DNA from: Nocardioides sp. S5
Lineage (GTDB): Bacteria; Actinomycetota; Actinomycetes; Propionibacteriales; Nocardioidaceae
Length of the DNA stretch: 64,000 nt
NCBI RefSeq assembly: GCF_017310035.1
Contig: NZ_CP022296.1
Span: forward strand, 4,588,001 to 4,652,000
Reading direction: 5' to 3'
Below the pieces are notes generated by a model, which was not told where the DNA came from, searched no databases, and was given only the letters and a program-made list of their open reading frames with translations. Below are positions 53,150 to 63,389 of this stretch, piece by piece; the first letter of the stretch is position 1; each line of letters opens with the position of its first letter. The position numbers were made by a program, and so were the translations under genes.

Positions 53150-53566
53150 TCAGCGCTCCCCCACGTTGCCGCCGGCGCCCTCGCCGGTCGACCAGGAGCC
53201 ATCGGGCAGGCCCTCCCGGTTCTCGTGCCCGGTGCGCTGCGTGTAGTGCTCGGCGTGCAGCCCGCGCGCCTGGTCGTCCCAGCTGTCGTCGTCGTAGTCC
53301 GGCGCGTCCTTGACCTGGTCCTTGCTCACGTTGACGATCACCCGCCGGCCCTCGTGGTCCATCCCCACGACGGTGCCGGCCGGGATGACCCGCTTCTTGC
53401 CCAGGATCCAGAACCCGGTGTCGACGACCAGCCACGCGCCGTCGGTGTCGGCGGTCGCGCGGTCGACCTTGCCGAGCGAGCCGTCCTCACCCTCGACGTC
53501 GTACCCGACCAGGTCACGGTCCTCGGCCCACTCGCTGTCGCGGTAGCTCCAGATGGTGTCGCTCAT
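53150..53566 (-). CDS. PRC-barrel domain protein
   Basis: 138-residue protein whose first 80 residues match the PRC-barrel fold (LVGYDVEGEDGSLGKVDRAT, WLVVDTGFWILGKKRVIPAG). The rest is acidic and Tyr/His/Gly-rich and probably disordered. GGAGGAGGC precedes ATG 53566. The PRC-barrel appears in RNA-processing and photosynthetic proteins; the role here is unknown. A longer open frame upstream is not needed. Confidence 0.82.
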   Translation of the reverse strand: MSDTIWSYRDSEWAEDRDLVGYDVEGEDGSLGKVDRATADTDGAWLVVDTGFWILGKKRVIPAGTVVGMDHEGRRVIVNVSKDQVKDAPDYDDDSWDDQARGLHAEHYTQRTGHENREGLPDGSWSTGEGAGGNVGER

Positions 53567-53688
53567 GGCTGCCTCCTCCGTCCCGGCCGGGGTGCCGGGA
53601 CTCCGACGCAACCACGGCCGCACAGGCGCTGCCACCTGCGTGGGGGTGGTCCGTCCGGACGGCGTCGGGGATGGGACGGCGTCGGCGA

Positions 53689-54492
53689 TCAGGTCTTCAG
53701 CGACGCCCGCAGCGCGCGGGCCACGTCGCGCAGGTCGTCGGTGATCTCGGCGGCCGTCGCGATCGCACCGGCGCCCATGGCCGCGACGCACGCGCGGTCG
53801 GTGGCGGCCTCGAGCTCGTCACGCGCATCGGTGCCCAGCGGCGTGATCGCACCGTCGTCGTCGAGCCAGCCACGCCCGCGCAGCCGGTCGTGACCCGCGG
53901 CCCACTCGTCGTCGCTCCAGCCGCGGAGCGTCTGCTGCTGGGGGAAGGTGCGACCGGCCGCCACGTTGAGGACGTTGGCATCGACCCCACCGAGCCCCTC
54001 GGTGACGAGCACCGCGACGTGGCAGTCGCCGCGGAACTCGCGCACCACCGCGTCGGCCAGCCAGAACCGTCCGAGGTCGTCCGCGGGCGCCTCGAGCGAG
54101 GCGTGCGCCGCCGCCAGCGGCTTGCCGGCGAGGTCCAGCCCCTCGACGATCTCGGCGAGGGCGTCCGCCAGGGGCGCGACCTGGTCACCGCTGACCGCTC
54201 GGCCAAGGACGTCGGTCGCCAGCTCGAGTCGCGCCCGGTGCACCTCGTCCGGGGTCGCGAAGCCCCAGGCGTCGGGCAGCGCGCGGTGGACGAGGTGTGG
54301 GGCGAAGCCGTGGAACGTCGCCACGACGAGCTCCGGCGAGGCCGCCCCCATCGGCGCCGCCCGCGACGCGAAGTAGCCCATCCACGACCCCTTGAGGCCG
54401 ATCGAGGCGTAGTGCCGGCCCGCTTCGGGGACGAGGTAGACGAAGTTGTTGAGCGTCTCCACCGACCGCCAGAACGGCGCCGGGACGCTCAT
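53689..54492 (-). CDS. SCO6745-family protein
   Basis: 267-residue helical protein resembling the actinobacterial SCO6745 family (SVETLNNFVYLVPEAGRHY, GLKGSWMGYFASRAAPMG, FHGFAPHLVHRALPDAW). The function is unknown. ATG 54492 overlaps the FMN-reductase stop by 4 bases (ATGA), so it belongs to the flavin operon 53689-56397. Confidence 0.75.
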   Translation of the reverse strand: MSVPAPFWRSVETLNNFVYLVPEAGRHYASIGLKGSWMGYFASRAAPMGAASPELVVATFHGFAPHLVHRALPDAWGFATPDEVHRARLELATDVLGRAVSGDQVAPLADALAEIVEGLDLAGKPLAAAHASLEAPADDLGRFWLADAVVREFRGDCHVAVLVTEGLGGVDANVLNVAAGRTFPQQQTLRGWSDDEWAAGHDRLRGRGWLDDDGAITPLGTDARDELEAATDRACVAAMGAGAIATAAEITDDLRDVARALRASLKT

Positions 54493-55157
54493 CCGCGGTC
54501 CGAGCCGGAGTGTCCGCGCAGCAGGTCGCCGAAGGGCGTCACGTCGGCCTCGACCTGCGTGCCGGACGTACGCCGGGGGCGGGCGGCGAGGTCGGGCGCG
54601 AAGCCGCCGACGGCGTACTCCCCCTGGCTCAGCACCGCGGCGGCGAGCTGGGCCGCGGCGCGGGTGATCCGCTCGGCGAGCCCGTGGCTGCCGAAGTCCT
54701 CGGTGGCCGCGAAGACGCCGGTGGGTACGACGACCGCGCGGAGGTAGGCGAACAGCGGCCGCATCGCGTGGTCGAGGACCAGCGAGTGCCGGGCGGTCCC
54801 GGCGGTGGCGGCGATCAGCACGGGCGTACCGGTCAGCGAGTCGGGGTCGACGGCGTCGAAGAACATCTTGAACAACCCGCTGAAGCTGGCGTTGAAGACC
54901 GGCGTGACGGCGATCAGGCCGTCGGCAGCCGCGACCTGCTCGCGCAGCTCGGTGAGCCGTGGCGTCGGGATGCCGCCGGTGACCATGAACGTGGCCAGCT
55001 CACCGGCGACCTCGCGCAGCTCGACGAAGGACGTCTCCACCGACTCGCCCCGCGCGCTGACCTGCGTCGAGGTGGCCTCGGCGAGCTGGTCGGCGAGGAG
55101 CCGGGTGGACGACGGGACGGTGAGTCCCGCCGTCACCACGACGACCCGAGGACTCAT
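54489..55157 (-). CDS. FMN reductase, CE1759-like
   Basis: 222-residue flavodoxin-like NAD(P)H:FMN reductase. The N-terminal strand-loop VVVVTAGLTVPSSTRLLAD binds flavin, and VTPVFNASFSGLFKMFFDAVD is the flavin-binding second motif. It should supply reduced FMN to the monooxygenase upstream. ATG 55157 lies inside a 10-bp inverted repeat (55153-55162 and 55181-55190). Confidence 0.85.
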   Translation of the reverse strand: MSPRVVVVTAGLTVPSSTRLLADQLAEATSTQVSARGESVETSFVELREVAGELATFMVTGGIPTPRLTELREQVAAADGLIAVTPVFNASFSGLFKMFFDAVDPDSLTGTPVLIAATAGTARHSLVLDHAMRPLFAYLRAVVVPTGVFAATEDFGSHGLAERITRAAAQLAAAVLSQGEYAVGGFAPDLAARPRRTSGTQVEADVTPFGDLLRGHSGSDRG

Positions 55158-55190
55158 GCGCGTACTCGCTTCGCTCCGTGCGCGCATGAG
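55153..55190. repeat. inverted repeat over a start codon
   Basis: CTCATGCGCG (55153-55162) and CGCGCATGAG (55181-55190) are perfect inverted arms around an 18-base loop. The FMN-reductase ATG (55155-55157, complement) lies in the first arm. It may hold the ribosome start in a hairpin or be a fragment of a dispersed repeat. A similar unit with TGCGCTCGCTCCGCTCGCTC follows at 55215-55240. Confidence 0.5.
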
Positions 55191-55233
55191 GCACGAGGGG
55201 CACTGTGTTGGATGATGCGCTCGCTCCGCTCGC

Positions 55234-56397
55234 TCATGCGCTGGCCCCGGCGGTCTGGGCCTGCTCGGCCTGCAGCTTCTCGACGTGCCGCCGGGCGGGC
55301 TCGACGAGGTGGTGCGGGGCGTCCGCGCCGGCCGCGACGAGCGAGGCGTGGGTGGGCGGGTCGCTCGGCACGTGCGCCGGGCGACGGCGCTCGAACTCCG
55401 CGCGGAGCACGGGCACGACCTCGGTGCCGAGCATCTCCACCTGCTCCAGCACCAGCGACTCCGGCAGGCCGGCGTGGTCGATGAGGAACATCTGGCGCTG
55501 GTAGTCACCGACGTAGTCGGCGAAGCCGAGGGTGCGCTCGATGACCTGCTCGGTCGTGCCGACGGTCAGCGGCGTCATCTTCGTGAAGTCCTCCAGCGAC
55601 GGGCCGTGGCCGTAGACCGGGGCGTTGTCGAAGTAGGGGCGGAAGACCCGCTTGGCCTCGGCCTCGCTGCCGGCCATGAAGACCTGGCCGCCAAGGCCGA
55701 CGTAGGCCTGGTCGGCAGCGCCGTGGCCGTAGAACTCGAAGCGGCGGCGGTAGAGCTGCACCATCGCCTCGGTGTGCTCCTTGTTCCAGAAGATGTGGTT
55801 GTGGAAGAACCCGTCGCCGTAGTAGGCCGCCTGCTCGGCGATCTCGGTGCTGCGGATCGAGCCGTGCCACACGAAGGGCGGCGTGCCGTCGAGCGGCGCC
55901 GGTGTGGAGGTGTAGCCCTGCAACGGGGTGCGGAACTGGCCCTGCCAGTTGACGACCGGCTCGCGCCACAGCTTGCGCAGCAGGTGGTAGTTCTCGATCG
56001 CGAGCTTGATGCCGTCGCGGATGTCCTTGCCGAACCAGGGGTAGACCGGGCCGGTGTTGCCGCGGCCCATCATCAGGTCGACGCGCCCGCCCGAGAGGTG
56101 CTGGAGGAACGCGTAGTCCTCGGCGATCTTCACCGGGTCGTTCGTGGTGATGAGCGTGGTGCTCGTCGAGAGCAGCAGCTTCTCGGTCTTCGCGGCGATG
56201 TAGCCCAGGTGCGTCGTCGGGGACGACACGACGAACGGCGGGTTGTGGTGCTCGCCGGTCGCGAAGACGTCGAGCCCGACCTCCTCGGCCTTGAGCGCGA
56301 TCTTCGTCATCAGGGCGATGCGCTCGGCCTCGGACGGCGTACGCCCGGTGGTCGGGTCGGTGGTGATGTCGCCGACGCTGAAGATGCCGAACTGCAT
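55234..56397 (-). CDS. LLM-class flavin-dependent oxidoreductase, CE1758-like
   Basis: 387-residue bacterial-luciferase-type monooxygenase that uses reduced FMN and O2. Family features: MQFGIFSVGDITTDPTTGRT, DVFATGEHHNPPFVVSSP, LMMGRGNTGPVYPWFG. In Corynebacterium the CE1758/CE1759 names are a monooxygenase and reductase pair. GGAGG lies 5 bases before ATG 56397. Its promoter region contains AGTTGAAGTTTCTA, like the yceI operator-like site. Operon leader, followed by the reductase and SCO6745 protein. Confidence 0.88.
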   Translation of the reverse strand: MQFGIFSVGDITTDPTTGRTPSEAERIALMTKIALKAEEVGLDVFATGEHHNPPFVVSSPTTHLGYIAAKTEKLLLSTSTTLITTNDPVKIAEDYAFLQHLSGGRVDLMMGRGNTGPVYPWFGKDIRDGIKLAIENYHLLRKLWREPVVNWQGQFRTPLQGYTSTPAPLDGTPPFVWHGSIRSTEIAEQAAYYGDGFFHNHIFWNKEHTEAMVQLYRRRFEFYGHGAADQAYVGLGGQVFMAGSEAEAKRVFRPYFDNAPVYGHGPSLEDFTKMTPLTVGTTEQVIERTLGFADYVGDYQRQMFLIDHAGLPESLVLEQVEMLGTEVVPVLRAEFERRRPAHVPSDPPTHASLVAAGADAPHHLVEPARRHVEKLQAEQAQTAGASA

Positions 56398-56505
56398 GGT
56401 GTCCTCCGTTTAGTTGAAGTTTCTATGATCTCCAACAGGGCTCGCGGCACCAGTATTCCGCCGGTTCGGCTGCACGGGCCACCGCGCCCACCTACTCTCC
56501 GGACC

Positions 56506-57273
56506 ATGCGCCCCGCACTCGCCGCCGTCGCCGCCCTCGCCACCCTGTCCGCGGTCGTCCCGACCGGCCCGACGGCGTACGCCGCCTCGTCCGCCGCCTC
56601 GTCCAGCGACTGGCGCGCCGCGGCCTGCGCGGAGGACAACCGCGACGGCCTCGCCCTCGGTGCCTACACGGTGGCGCAGTCGCAGCAACGGCGCGTCAAG
56701 CAGATCCCCACCCTCACCCTCACCGCGCAGCGGCTCGTCTTCGCGAGCGGGACGCGTTGTGACCTGATCAGCCTCGACGGCTCGGTCCCCTTCGGCCGGG
56801 AGGTGAAGGGCCACGGCTCGTCGATCTCCGTGCTGGGCGAGCTGGTCGTCGGGGGCATGAGCCAGGGCGAGATGGAGGGCTCGGGCTCCCTGACCGGCGT
56901 CGGCGGCACCGAGCCCATCCGCGGCATCCGGGACGTGGTCCTCGGCGCGGAGGTCTTCACCGACGTCGAGACCGGGACGATGCCGGACTCCACCTCCCTG
57001 CCGGAGTCGTGGCGCAACCAGCCCTACACCTTCACCCACACCCGCACCGGCTTCACGGCCTCGGTCGAGGGCCGCACGTCGAAGGAGAGAACCTTTGCCG
57101 TCACCCCGGCGACCCGGGCGGCCGCGAAGCGCCGCCTCGCCTCGGCACTGGCCGACGCCGACTCCGCGGCCGAGCGCCGCGACGCCCGCCGGACCTACCG
57201 GCTCGCCCTGGAGGGCGTCCGGCTGGTGATGAAGCGGTTCCGCCACGAGTGGACCGGCGAGCTCCCGGGCTGA
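56506..57273 (+). CDS. secreted protein of unknown function
   Basis: 255-residue protein with a signal peptide (MRPALAAVAALATLSAVVPT then AYAA). The mature part has one Cys pair (CAED and GTRCDLISLD) and a Gly/Ser-rich middle. TACTCT ends 7 bases before ATG 56506 (leaderless). A longer upstream frame is antisense to the monooxygenase and rejected. No domain recognised. Divergent from the monooxygenase. Confidence 0.75.
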   Translation: MRPALAAVAALATLSAVVPTGPTAYAASSAASSSDWRAAACAEDNRDGLALGAYTVAQSQQRRVKQIPTLTLTAQRLVFASGTRCDLISLDGSVPFGREVKGHGSSISVLGELVVGGMSQGEMEGSGSLTGVGGTEPIRGIRDVVLGAEVFTDVETGTMPDSTSLPESWRNQPYTFTHTRTGFTASVEGRTSKERTFAVTPATRAAAKRRLASALADADSAAERRDARRTYRLALEGVRLVMKRFRHEWTGELPG

Positions 57274-57340
57274 CCCTCGCCTCGTCGTCGCGGCGCGCCC
57301 GAGGAATGCCTCCCGCGCCCGGAGCGTTGGGCGAGGCACC

Positions 57341-57374
57341 ATCGAATGACATCGAACGACATCGATGGCATCGA
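57341..57374. repeat. phased ATCGA repeats before the TPR gene
   Basis: ATCGA occurs at 57341, 57351, 57361 and 57370, with 10, 10 and 9 bases spacing, so all face one side of the helix. They end 27 bases before ATG 57402, in the promoter or leader. A regulator site or chance. Confidence 0.45.
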
Positions 57375-57401
57375 GCCGGTGCTTGCGCGAGAGGAGCGAC
57401 G

Positions 57402-57803
57402 ATGACCGACTTCACGCCCAACGACTTGACCTCGTTCGAGCAGCTGCTGCGCGGACACGCGGGGCTGCTCGAGGACTCCGTCCACGACCGCTGGGTGCGG
57501 GCCCAGGCCCTGTTCGAGGAGCGCGCCTACCGCGAGGCCGCGGTGCTGCTCACCGAGCTGCTCGACGACCCGGGCGAGGTCGTGCACGAGCTCACCGACG
57601 TACGCCTCCTGCTGGCGCGCTCGCTCTTCCACTCCGCCCAGCTCAACGGCACGATCCGGGTGGCGACCGAGCTGCTGGAGCACGACCCCAACGAGCCGTA
57701 CGCCCACCTGCTCCTGGGCCGTGCCCTGCAGCGCCAGGGACGCAAGGACGAGGCGCAGCCGCACCTGCGGCTGGCCGAGCTGCTGGGCGGCTACCGCAGC
57801 TGA
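57402..57803 (+). CDS. TPR protein
   Basis: 133-residue protein built from tetratricopeptide-like helical hairpins, for example ALFEERAYREAAVLLTELLD, VRLLLARSLFHSAQLNGTIR and AHLLLGRALQRQGRKDEAQP. It should be a protein-protein adaptor in the cytoplasm. GGAG is 5-8 bases upstream of ATG 57402. Phased ATCGA repeats lie just upstream. Partner unknown. Confidence 0.85.
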   Translation: MTDFTPNDLTSFEQLLRGHAGLLEDSVHDRWVRAQALFEERAYREAAVLLTELLDDPGEVVHELTDVRLLLARSLFHSAQLNGTIRVATELLEHDPNEPYAHLLLGRALQRQGRKDEAQPHLRLAELLGGYRS

Positions 57804-57895
57804 GCGGAGACGCAGCGACGAAGCCTGGGTGAACACTCGCCCGGACGGTCCCGTTCGGGGCGACAGCCCCGGACGGGGCGCCACATGCTGAGGAC

Positions 57896-58723
57896 GTGAC
57901 CAGCTCAGGCGACATCCGTTACGGCGACCACCCCGGTCCGCTCGCCATCGCCCACCGCGGCGGCATGGCGCTCGCCCCCGAGAACACCCTCGCCGCCTTC
58001 GGACGTGCCACGTCCCTGGGCCTGACCCACCTCGAGACCGACGTCCGCACCACCCGCGACGGGCACCTCGTGTGCTTCCACGACGCGAGCCTGCGTCGGG
58101 TCACGGGGCACCCGGGCGACGTCGCCGACCTCGACCTGGCCGACCTGCGCCGGCTCCGCGTCGACGGCACCGACCGGATCCCGACCCTCGTGGAGGCGAT
58201 GGCCGCCTTCCCGCAGGCCAGGTTCGCCATCGACCTGAAGGACGAGCCATCGGTCGGGGCGATGGCGCGCCTGCTCGCCCAGCACCCCGGCTGGGCCGAG
58301 CGGATCCTGGTCGCCGGCGCGTGGAGCCGCTGGCTGCGCCGCCTCCAGGACGAGGCGCCCGGGGTCACGACGGCGCTCGGCTGGCGGTCGCTGACGACGC
58401 TGATCGCCTGCTCGCGCGGCGGCGTACGTCCCGTCGGGGTGCGCCCCGGCGGAGGCGCCTTCGCGCACGTGCCCCTGCGGCTGGGCCGGATGCCGATCCA
58501 CTCCGAGCGCGTCATCGCGCGTGCCCACGAGCTCGGGATCCGGGTGGTCGTGTGGACCGTCGACGACCCGGCCACCATGCGGTCCCTGCTCGACGCCGGC
58601 GTCGACGGGATCATCACCGACCGCCCCGACCTGCTGCGGGAGGTGCTGATCGGTCGCGGCGCCTGGACGCGCCCGGCCGACCTCCCCGAGCGCGACGGCG
58701 TACGTCCTGCTCCGCTCGCCTGA
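57896..58723 (+). CDS. glycerophosphodiester phosphodiesterase
   Basis: 275-residue enzyme cutting glycerophosphodiesters into glycerol-3-phosphate and an alcohol. GDPD motifs: AIAHRGGMALAPENTLAAF with catalytic His and Glu, LETDVRTTRDGHLVCFHD with metal-binding Glu/Asp and the second His. No signal peptide. CATGCT ends 6 bases before GTG 57896, a leaderless pattern. It could feed the GlpD at 31442. Confidence 0.9.
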   Translation: MTSSGDIRYGDHPGPLAIAHRGGMALAPENTLAAFGRATSLGLTHLETDVRTTRDGHLVCFHDASLRRVTGHPGDVADLDLADLRRLRVDGTDRIPTLVEAMAAFPQARFAIDLKDEPSVGAMARLLAQHPGWAERILVAGAWSRWLRRLQDEAPGVTTALGWRSLTTLIACSRGGVRPVGVRPGGGAFAHVPLRLGRMPIHSERVIARAHELGIRVVVWTVDDPATMRSLLDAGVDGIITDRPDLLREVLIGRGAWTRPADLPERDGVRPAPLA

Positions 58724-58731
58724 GCGGTGGC

Positions 58732-59349
58732 TCAGACCTTCTCGAGCACGTCCGCGCGCACGCCGTGGTTGACGGCCCACAGGACCGCCTGGCTGCGGCT
58801 CTGCACGCCGGTCTTGCGGTAGGCGCTGCGGATGTAGGACTTCACCGAGTTGAGCGAGATCCGCATCTCCTGGGCGATCTCGTCGTTGCTGCGGCCGGTG
58901 GCGATGAGGGCGAGGGTCTCGCGCTCGCGGGTCGTGAGGATGTCGGCCTCGCTCGGCACGCGGCTCCCTGCCGCCGTGTGACCGGGCAGGGGCGGGGCGA
59001 CGACCGCCTCGCCGAGGTGGATCGCGCGCAGCGCCCGGCCGAGCTGGATCGCGGTGAGGCTCTTGCCGAGGTAGCCCGAGACGCCGTCCGTGAGCACGTC
59101 GTCGACCAGGCCGGGGTGGTGGTTCCAGGTGAAGACCGCGACGCGCTTGATGTAGGGGTCGGCGACGGCCCGGGCGAGGGTGGTGTCGTCGAGCGGGGTG
59201 CCGAAGGTCTCGATCAGCGCGATGTCGATCGGAGCGCGCATCCGGTCCTTGAAGCTGCCGAGCTCGAAGCCGCCGAGCGTGCGGAGCATGCTCTCCAGAC
59301 CTCGCCGGACGAGCTCGTCGCCGCCGAGGAGGCCAACGCGGATGATCAT
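58732..59349 (-). CDS. LuxR-type regulator with degenerate receiver, paralog
   Basis: 205-residue regulator like the gene at 48451. The receiver half has GGDE in place of the acidic pair and E47 (IALIETFGTP) where a phospho-Asp is expected, so phosphorylation is unlikely. A Lys remains in GYLGKSLT. The LuxR HTH half: LTTRERETLALIATGRSNDE and SVKSYIRSAYRKTGVQ. Its target is unknown. A TACAGT box near 59420 on the complement may be the promoter. Confidence 0.82.
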   Translation of the reverse strand: MIIRVGLLGGDELVRRGLESMLRTLGGFELGSFKDRMRAPIDIALIETFGTPLDDTTLARAVADPYIKRVAVFTWNHHPGLVDDVLTDGVSGYLGKSLTAIQLGRALRAIHLGEAVVAPPLPGHTAAGSRVPSEADILTTRERETLALIATGRSNDEIAQEMRISLNSVKSYIRSAYRKTGVQSRSQAVLWAVNHGVRADVLEKV

Positions 59350-59523
59350 GGACAGTCCTGACAGTGGAAGCGGAGGACCGCACGTCCGTGCGACCTCGAC
59401 GCCCCCCAGACCGTCCCCGCCACTGTAGGTGTGCGGCGCGGGCTCGGATGCCAGCCGAGCGCCCGACCGCGTGACTCGCCGACGAAAATCACCCTGAAGG
59501 GTGGGTTGCGTCACCACAGCCGC

Positions 59524-59552
59524 TTGCGATTAATACCCCCTAGGGGTATGTT
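59524..59552 (+). promoter_or_regulatory. csoR promoter with copper operator
   Basis: -35 TTGCGA (59524-59529), 17-base spacer, -10 TATGTT (59547-59552), then 6 bases to ATG 59559: a leaderless promoter. The spacer holds ATACCCC-CTA-GGGGTAT (59533-59549), matching the CsoR operator pattern TACCC-N4/5-GGGTA. CsoR bound there would block polymerase, and copper would release it. Confidence 0.85.
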
Positions 59553-59558
59553 CGAAGC

Positions 59559-59861
59559 ATGAGCGAGCAGCACGGCCACCTCGAGGACAACGACGCAGCG
59601 GTCCAGGCCCACCTCAAGCGGCTGCGCCGCATCGAGGGACAGGTCCGCGGGATCCAGCGCATGGTGGAGGAGGAGAAGTACTGCATCGACATCCTCACCC
59701 AGGTGTCCGCTGCGACCAAGGCGCTGCAGGCGCTCGCGCTCTCGCTGCTCGACGACCACATGGCGCACTGCCTCGTCGACGCCGCCCGCCAGGGCGGGGC
59801 CGTCCAGGACGAGAAGCTCAAGGAGGCCTCCGAGGCCATCGCGCGCCTCGTGAAGTCCTGA
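59559..59861 (+). CDS. csoR: copper-sensing repressor CsoR
   Basis: 100-residue metal-sensing repressor. The copper ligands are C42 (KYCIDIL), H67 (LDDHMAH) and C71 (AHCLVDA) with the family spacing of 25 and 4 residues; QVRGIQRMVEEEKYC is the conserved helix. It represses the operon through the operator inside its own promoter and is released when Cu(I) binds. First gene of the copper operon. Confidence 0.95.
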   Translation: MSEQHGHLEDNDAAVQAHLKRLRRIEGQVRGIQRMVEEEKYCIDILTQVSAATKALQALALSLLDDHMAHCLVDAARQGGAVQDEKLKEASEAIARLVKS

Positions 59862-59895
59862 GGTTTCGAGGCTCGCTGCGCTCGCACCTCAACCA
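59862..59895. repeat. dispersed actinobacterial palindromic repeat
   Basis: GGTTTCGAGG (59862-59871), a CTCGCTGCGCTCGCA core, then CCTCAACC (59888-59894 region): imperfect inverted ends. I recognise this type as a common dispersed intergenic repeat in Nocardioides-like genomes. It starts at the base after the csoR stop, between csoR and copZ. Confidence 0.6.
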
Positions 59896-59922
59896 GCGAT
59901 GAACTGATGAAGGGAACCTGAC

Positions 59923-60126
59923 ATGACCACCGAGACCTACACCGTCACCGGCATGACCTGCGGCCACTGCGCCGCCTCGGTCACCGAGGAGATCTCCGAG
60001 CTCGAGGGCGTCGAGAACGTCGACGTCGTCGTCGAGACCGGAGCCGTCACCGTCACCAGCACCGCCCCCCTCGACGCGTCGGCCGTCCGCGCCGCCGTCG
60101 AGGAGGCCGGCTACGCGCTGGCGTGA
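59923..60126 (+). CDS. copZ: copper chaperone CopZ-like
   Basis: 67-residue ferredoxin-like heavy-metal-associated domain with the Cu(I) motif MTCGHC (C13 and C16) and the fold YTVTGMTCGHCAASVTEEI and EEAGYALA. It carries copper in the cytosol to the ATPase. ATG 59923 has AAGGGAAC upstream. Second gene of the copper operon. Confidence 0.92.
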   Translation: MTTETYTVTGMTCGHCAASVTEEISELEGVENVDVVVETGAVTVTSTAPLDASAVRAAVEEAGYALA

Positions 60127-60160
60127 CGTCGCGCCGCCCGGAGAAGTGCGAGGAGGAGCG

Positions 60161-61103
60161 ATGAGCACCCCGCTGCGCGTGGCCGCCTTCGTCACCGCCC
60201 TGGTCGTCGCCTTCGCGGTGGCCTGGGGCGGGGGCCGGCTGGTCGGGCCGGTCGAGGCCGAACCGATCGCCCACGAGGGCACGGCCGACCACGGCGAGAC
60301 TGCCGCGGCCGATGACGGGGACGACCACGGTGGGCATGACGCCTCCGCGGCGGTCGCCGACGTCGGTGGGCTGACCGCCCGCGCCGACGGCTTCACCCTC
60401 GACCTCGCCGAGCGCACGCTGCCCGCCGGTCGGACCCGGCTGGACTTCCGCGTGCTCACCTCCAGCGGCCGGCCGCTGCTCGACTACACCCGCGAGCACG
60501 AGAAGGACCTCCACCTCATCGTCGTACGCCGTGACCTGACGGGCTTCCAGCACGTGCACCCGCGCCTCGACACCGCCACCGGCACCTGGTCGGTGGACGT
60601 ACGCCTGACGCCGGGCGTGTGGCGCGTCGTCGCCGACTTCACCCCCGAGGGCTGGGACGGTCTCACGCTGGCCGACGACGTCGCCGTGCCGGGTGACTTC
60701 ACGCCCGAGGGCCTCCCCTCCGACACCCGCGTTGCGGAGCTTGAGACCGACGAGGGCACCTACACCGTCGCCCTCGAGGGCGACACCGCTCCGGGCGCCG
60801 ACACCGTGCTCACCACGAGCATCGAGCTCGACGGCGAGCCCGTCACCGACCTCGAGCCCTACCTCGGCGCCTTCGGTCACCTCGTCGCGATCCGCTCCGG
60901 TGACCTCGGCTACCTCCACGTCCACCCGGAGGAGGGCGATGCCGGTCCGGGGATCGACTTCGCGACCGCGTTCCCCACGCCGGGGACGTACCGGCTCTTC
61001 CTCGACTTCCAGCACCGCGGCACCGTCCACACCGCCGCCTTCACCGTCGAGGCGTCCGGCGTGCCCGGCAGCACCACCACCGATCACGGGGAGGAGGGCG
61101 ACC

Positions 61104-61114
<11 letters not shown>
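60161..61114 (+). CDS. membrane-anchored His-rich extracytoplasmic protein of the copper operon
   Basis: 317-residue protein with one N-terminal anchor (AAFVTALVVAFAVAWGGG) and a large extracytoplasmic region. His/Asp/Glu clusters near residue 40-62 (DDGDDHGGHDAS) and the terminal DHGEEGDHDH may bind metal; two conserved-looking HVHP stretches (FQHVHPRL and YLHVHPEEG) occur in the beta-rich region. GGAGGAG precedes ATG 60161. It probably binds copper outside the membrane next to CopA, an inference from operon and composition. Confidence 0.75.
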
Positions 61115-63335
<2,221 letters not shown>

Positions 63336-63377
63336 TCGCAGGCTCCACGGGGTGTGCCCCCGCGCCCGGGCGGTCCC

Positions 63378-63383
63378 TACGCT
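63378..63383 (+). promoter_or_regulatory. -10 box for the leaderless EcsC gene
   Basis: TACGCT ends 6 bases before ATG 63390. Confidence 0.45.
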
Positions 63384-63389
63384 CGGCGC

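Noticed and set aside
55285..56505. Upstream 400-codon extension of the secreted protein gene
   Set aside because: It is antisense to the clear LLM-class monooxygenase, and the signal peptide begins at 56506.
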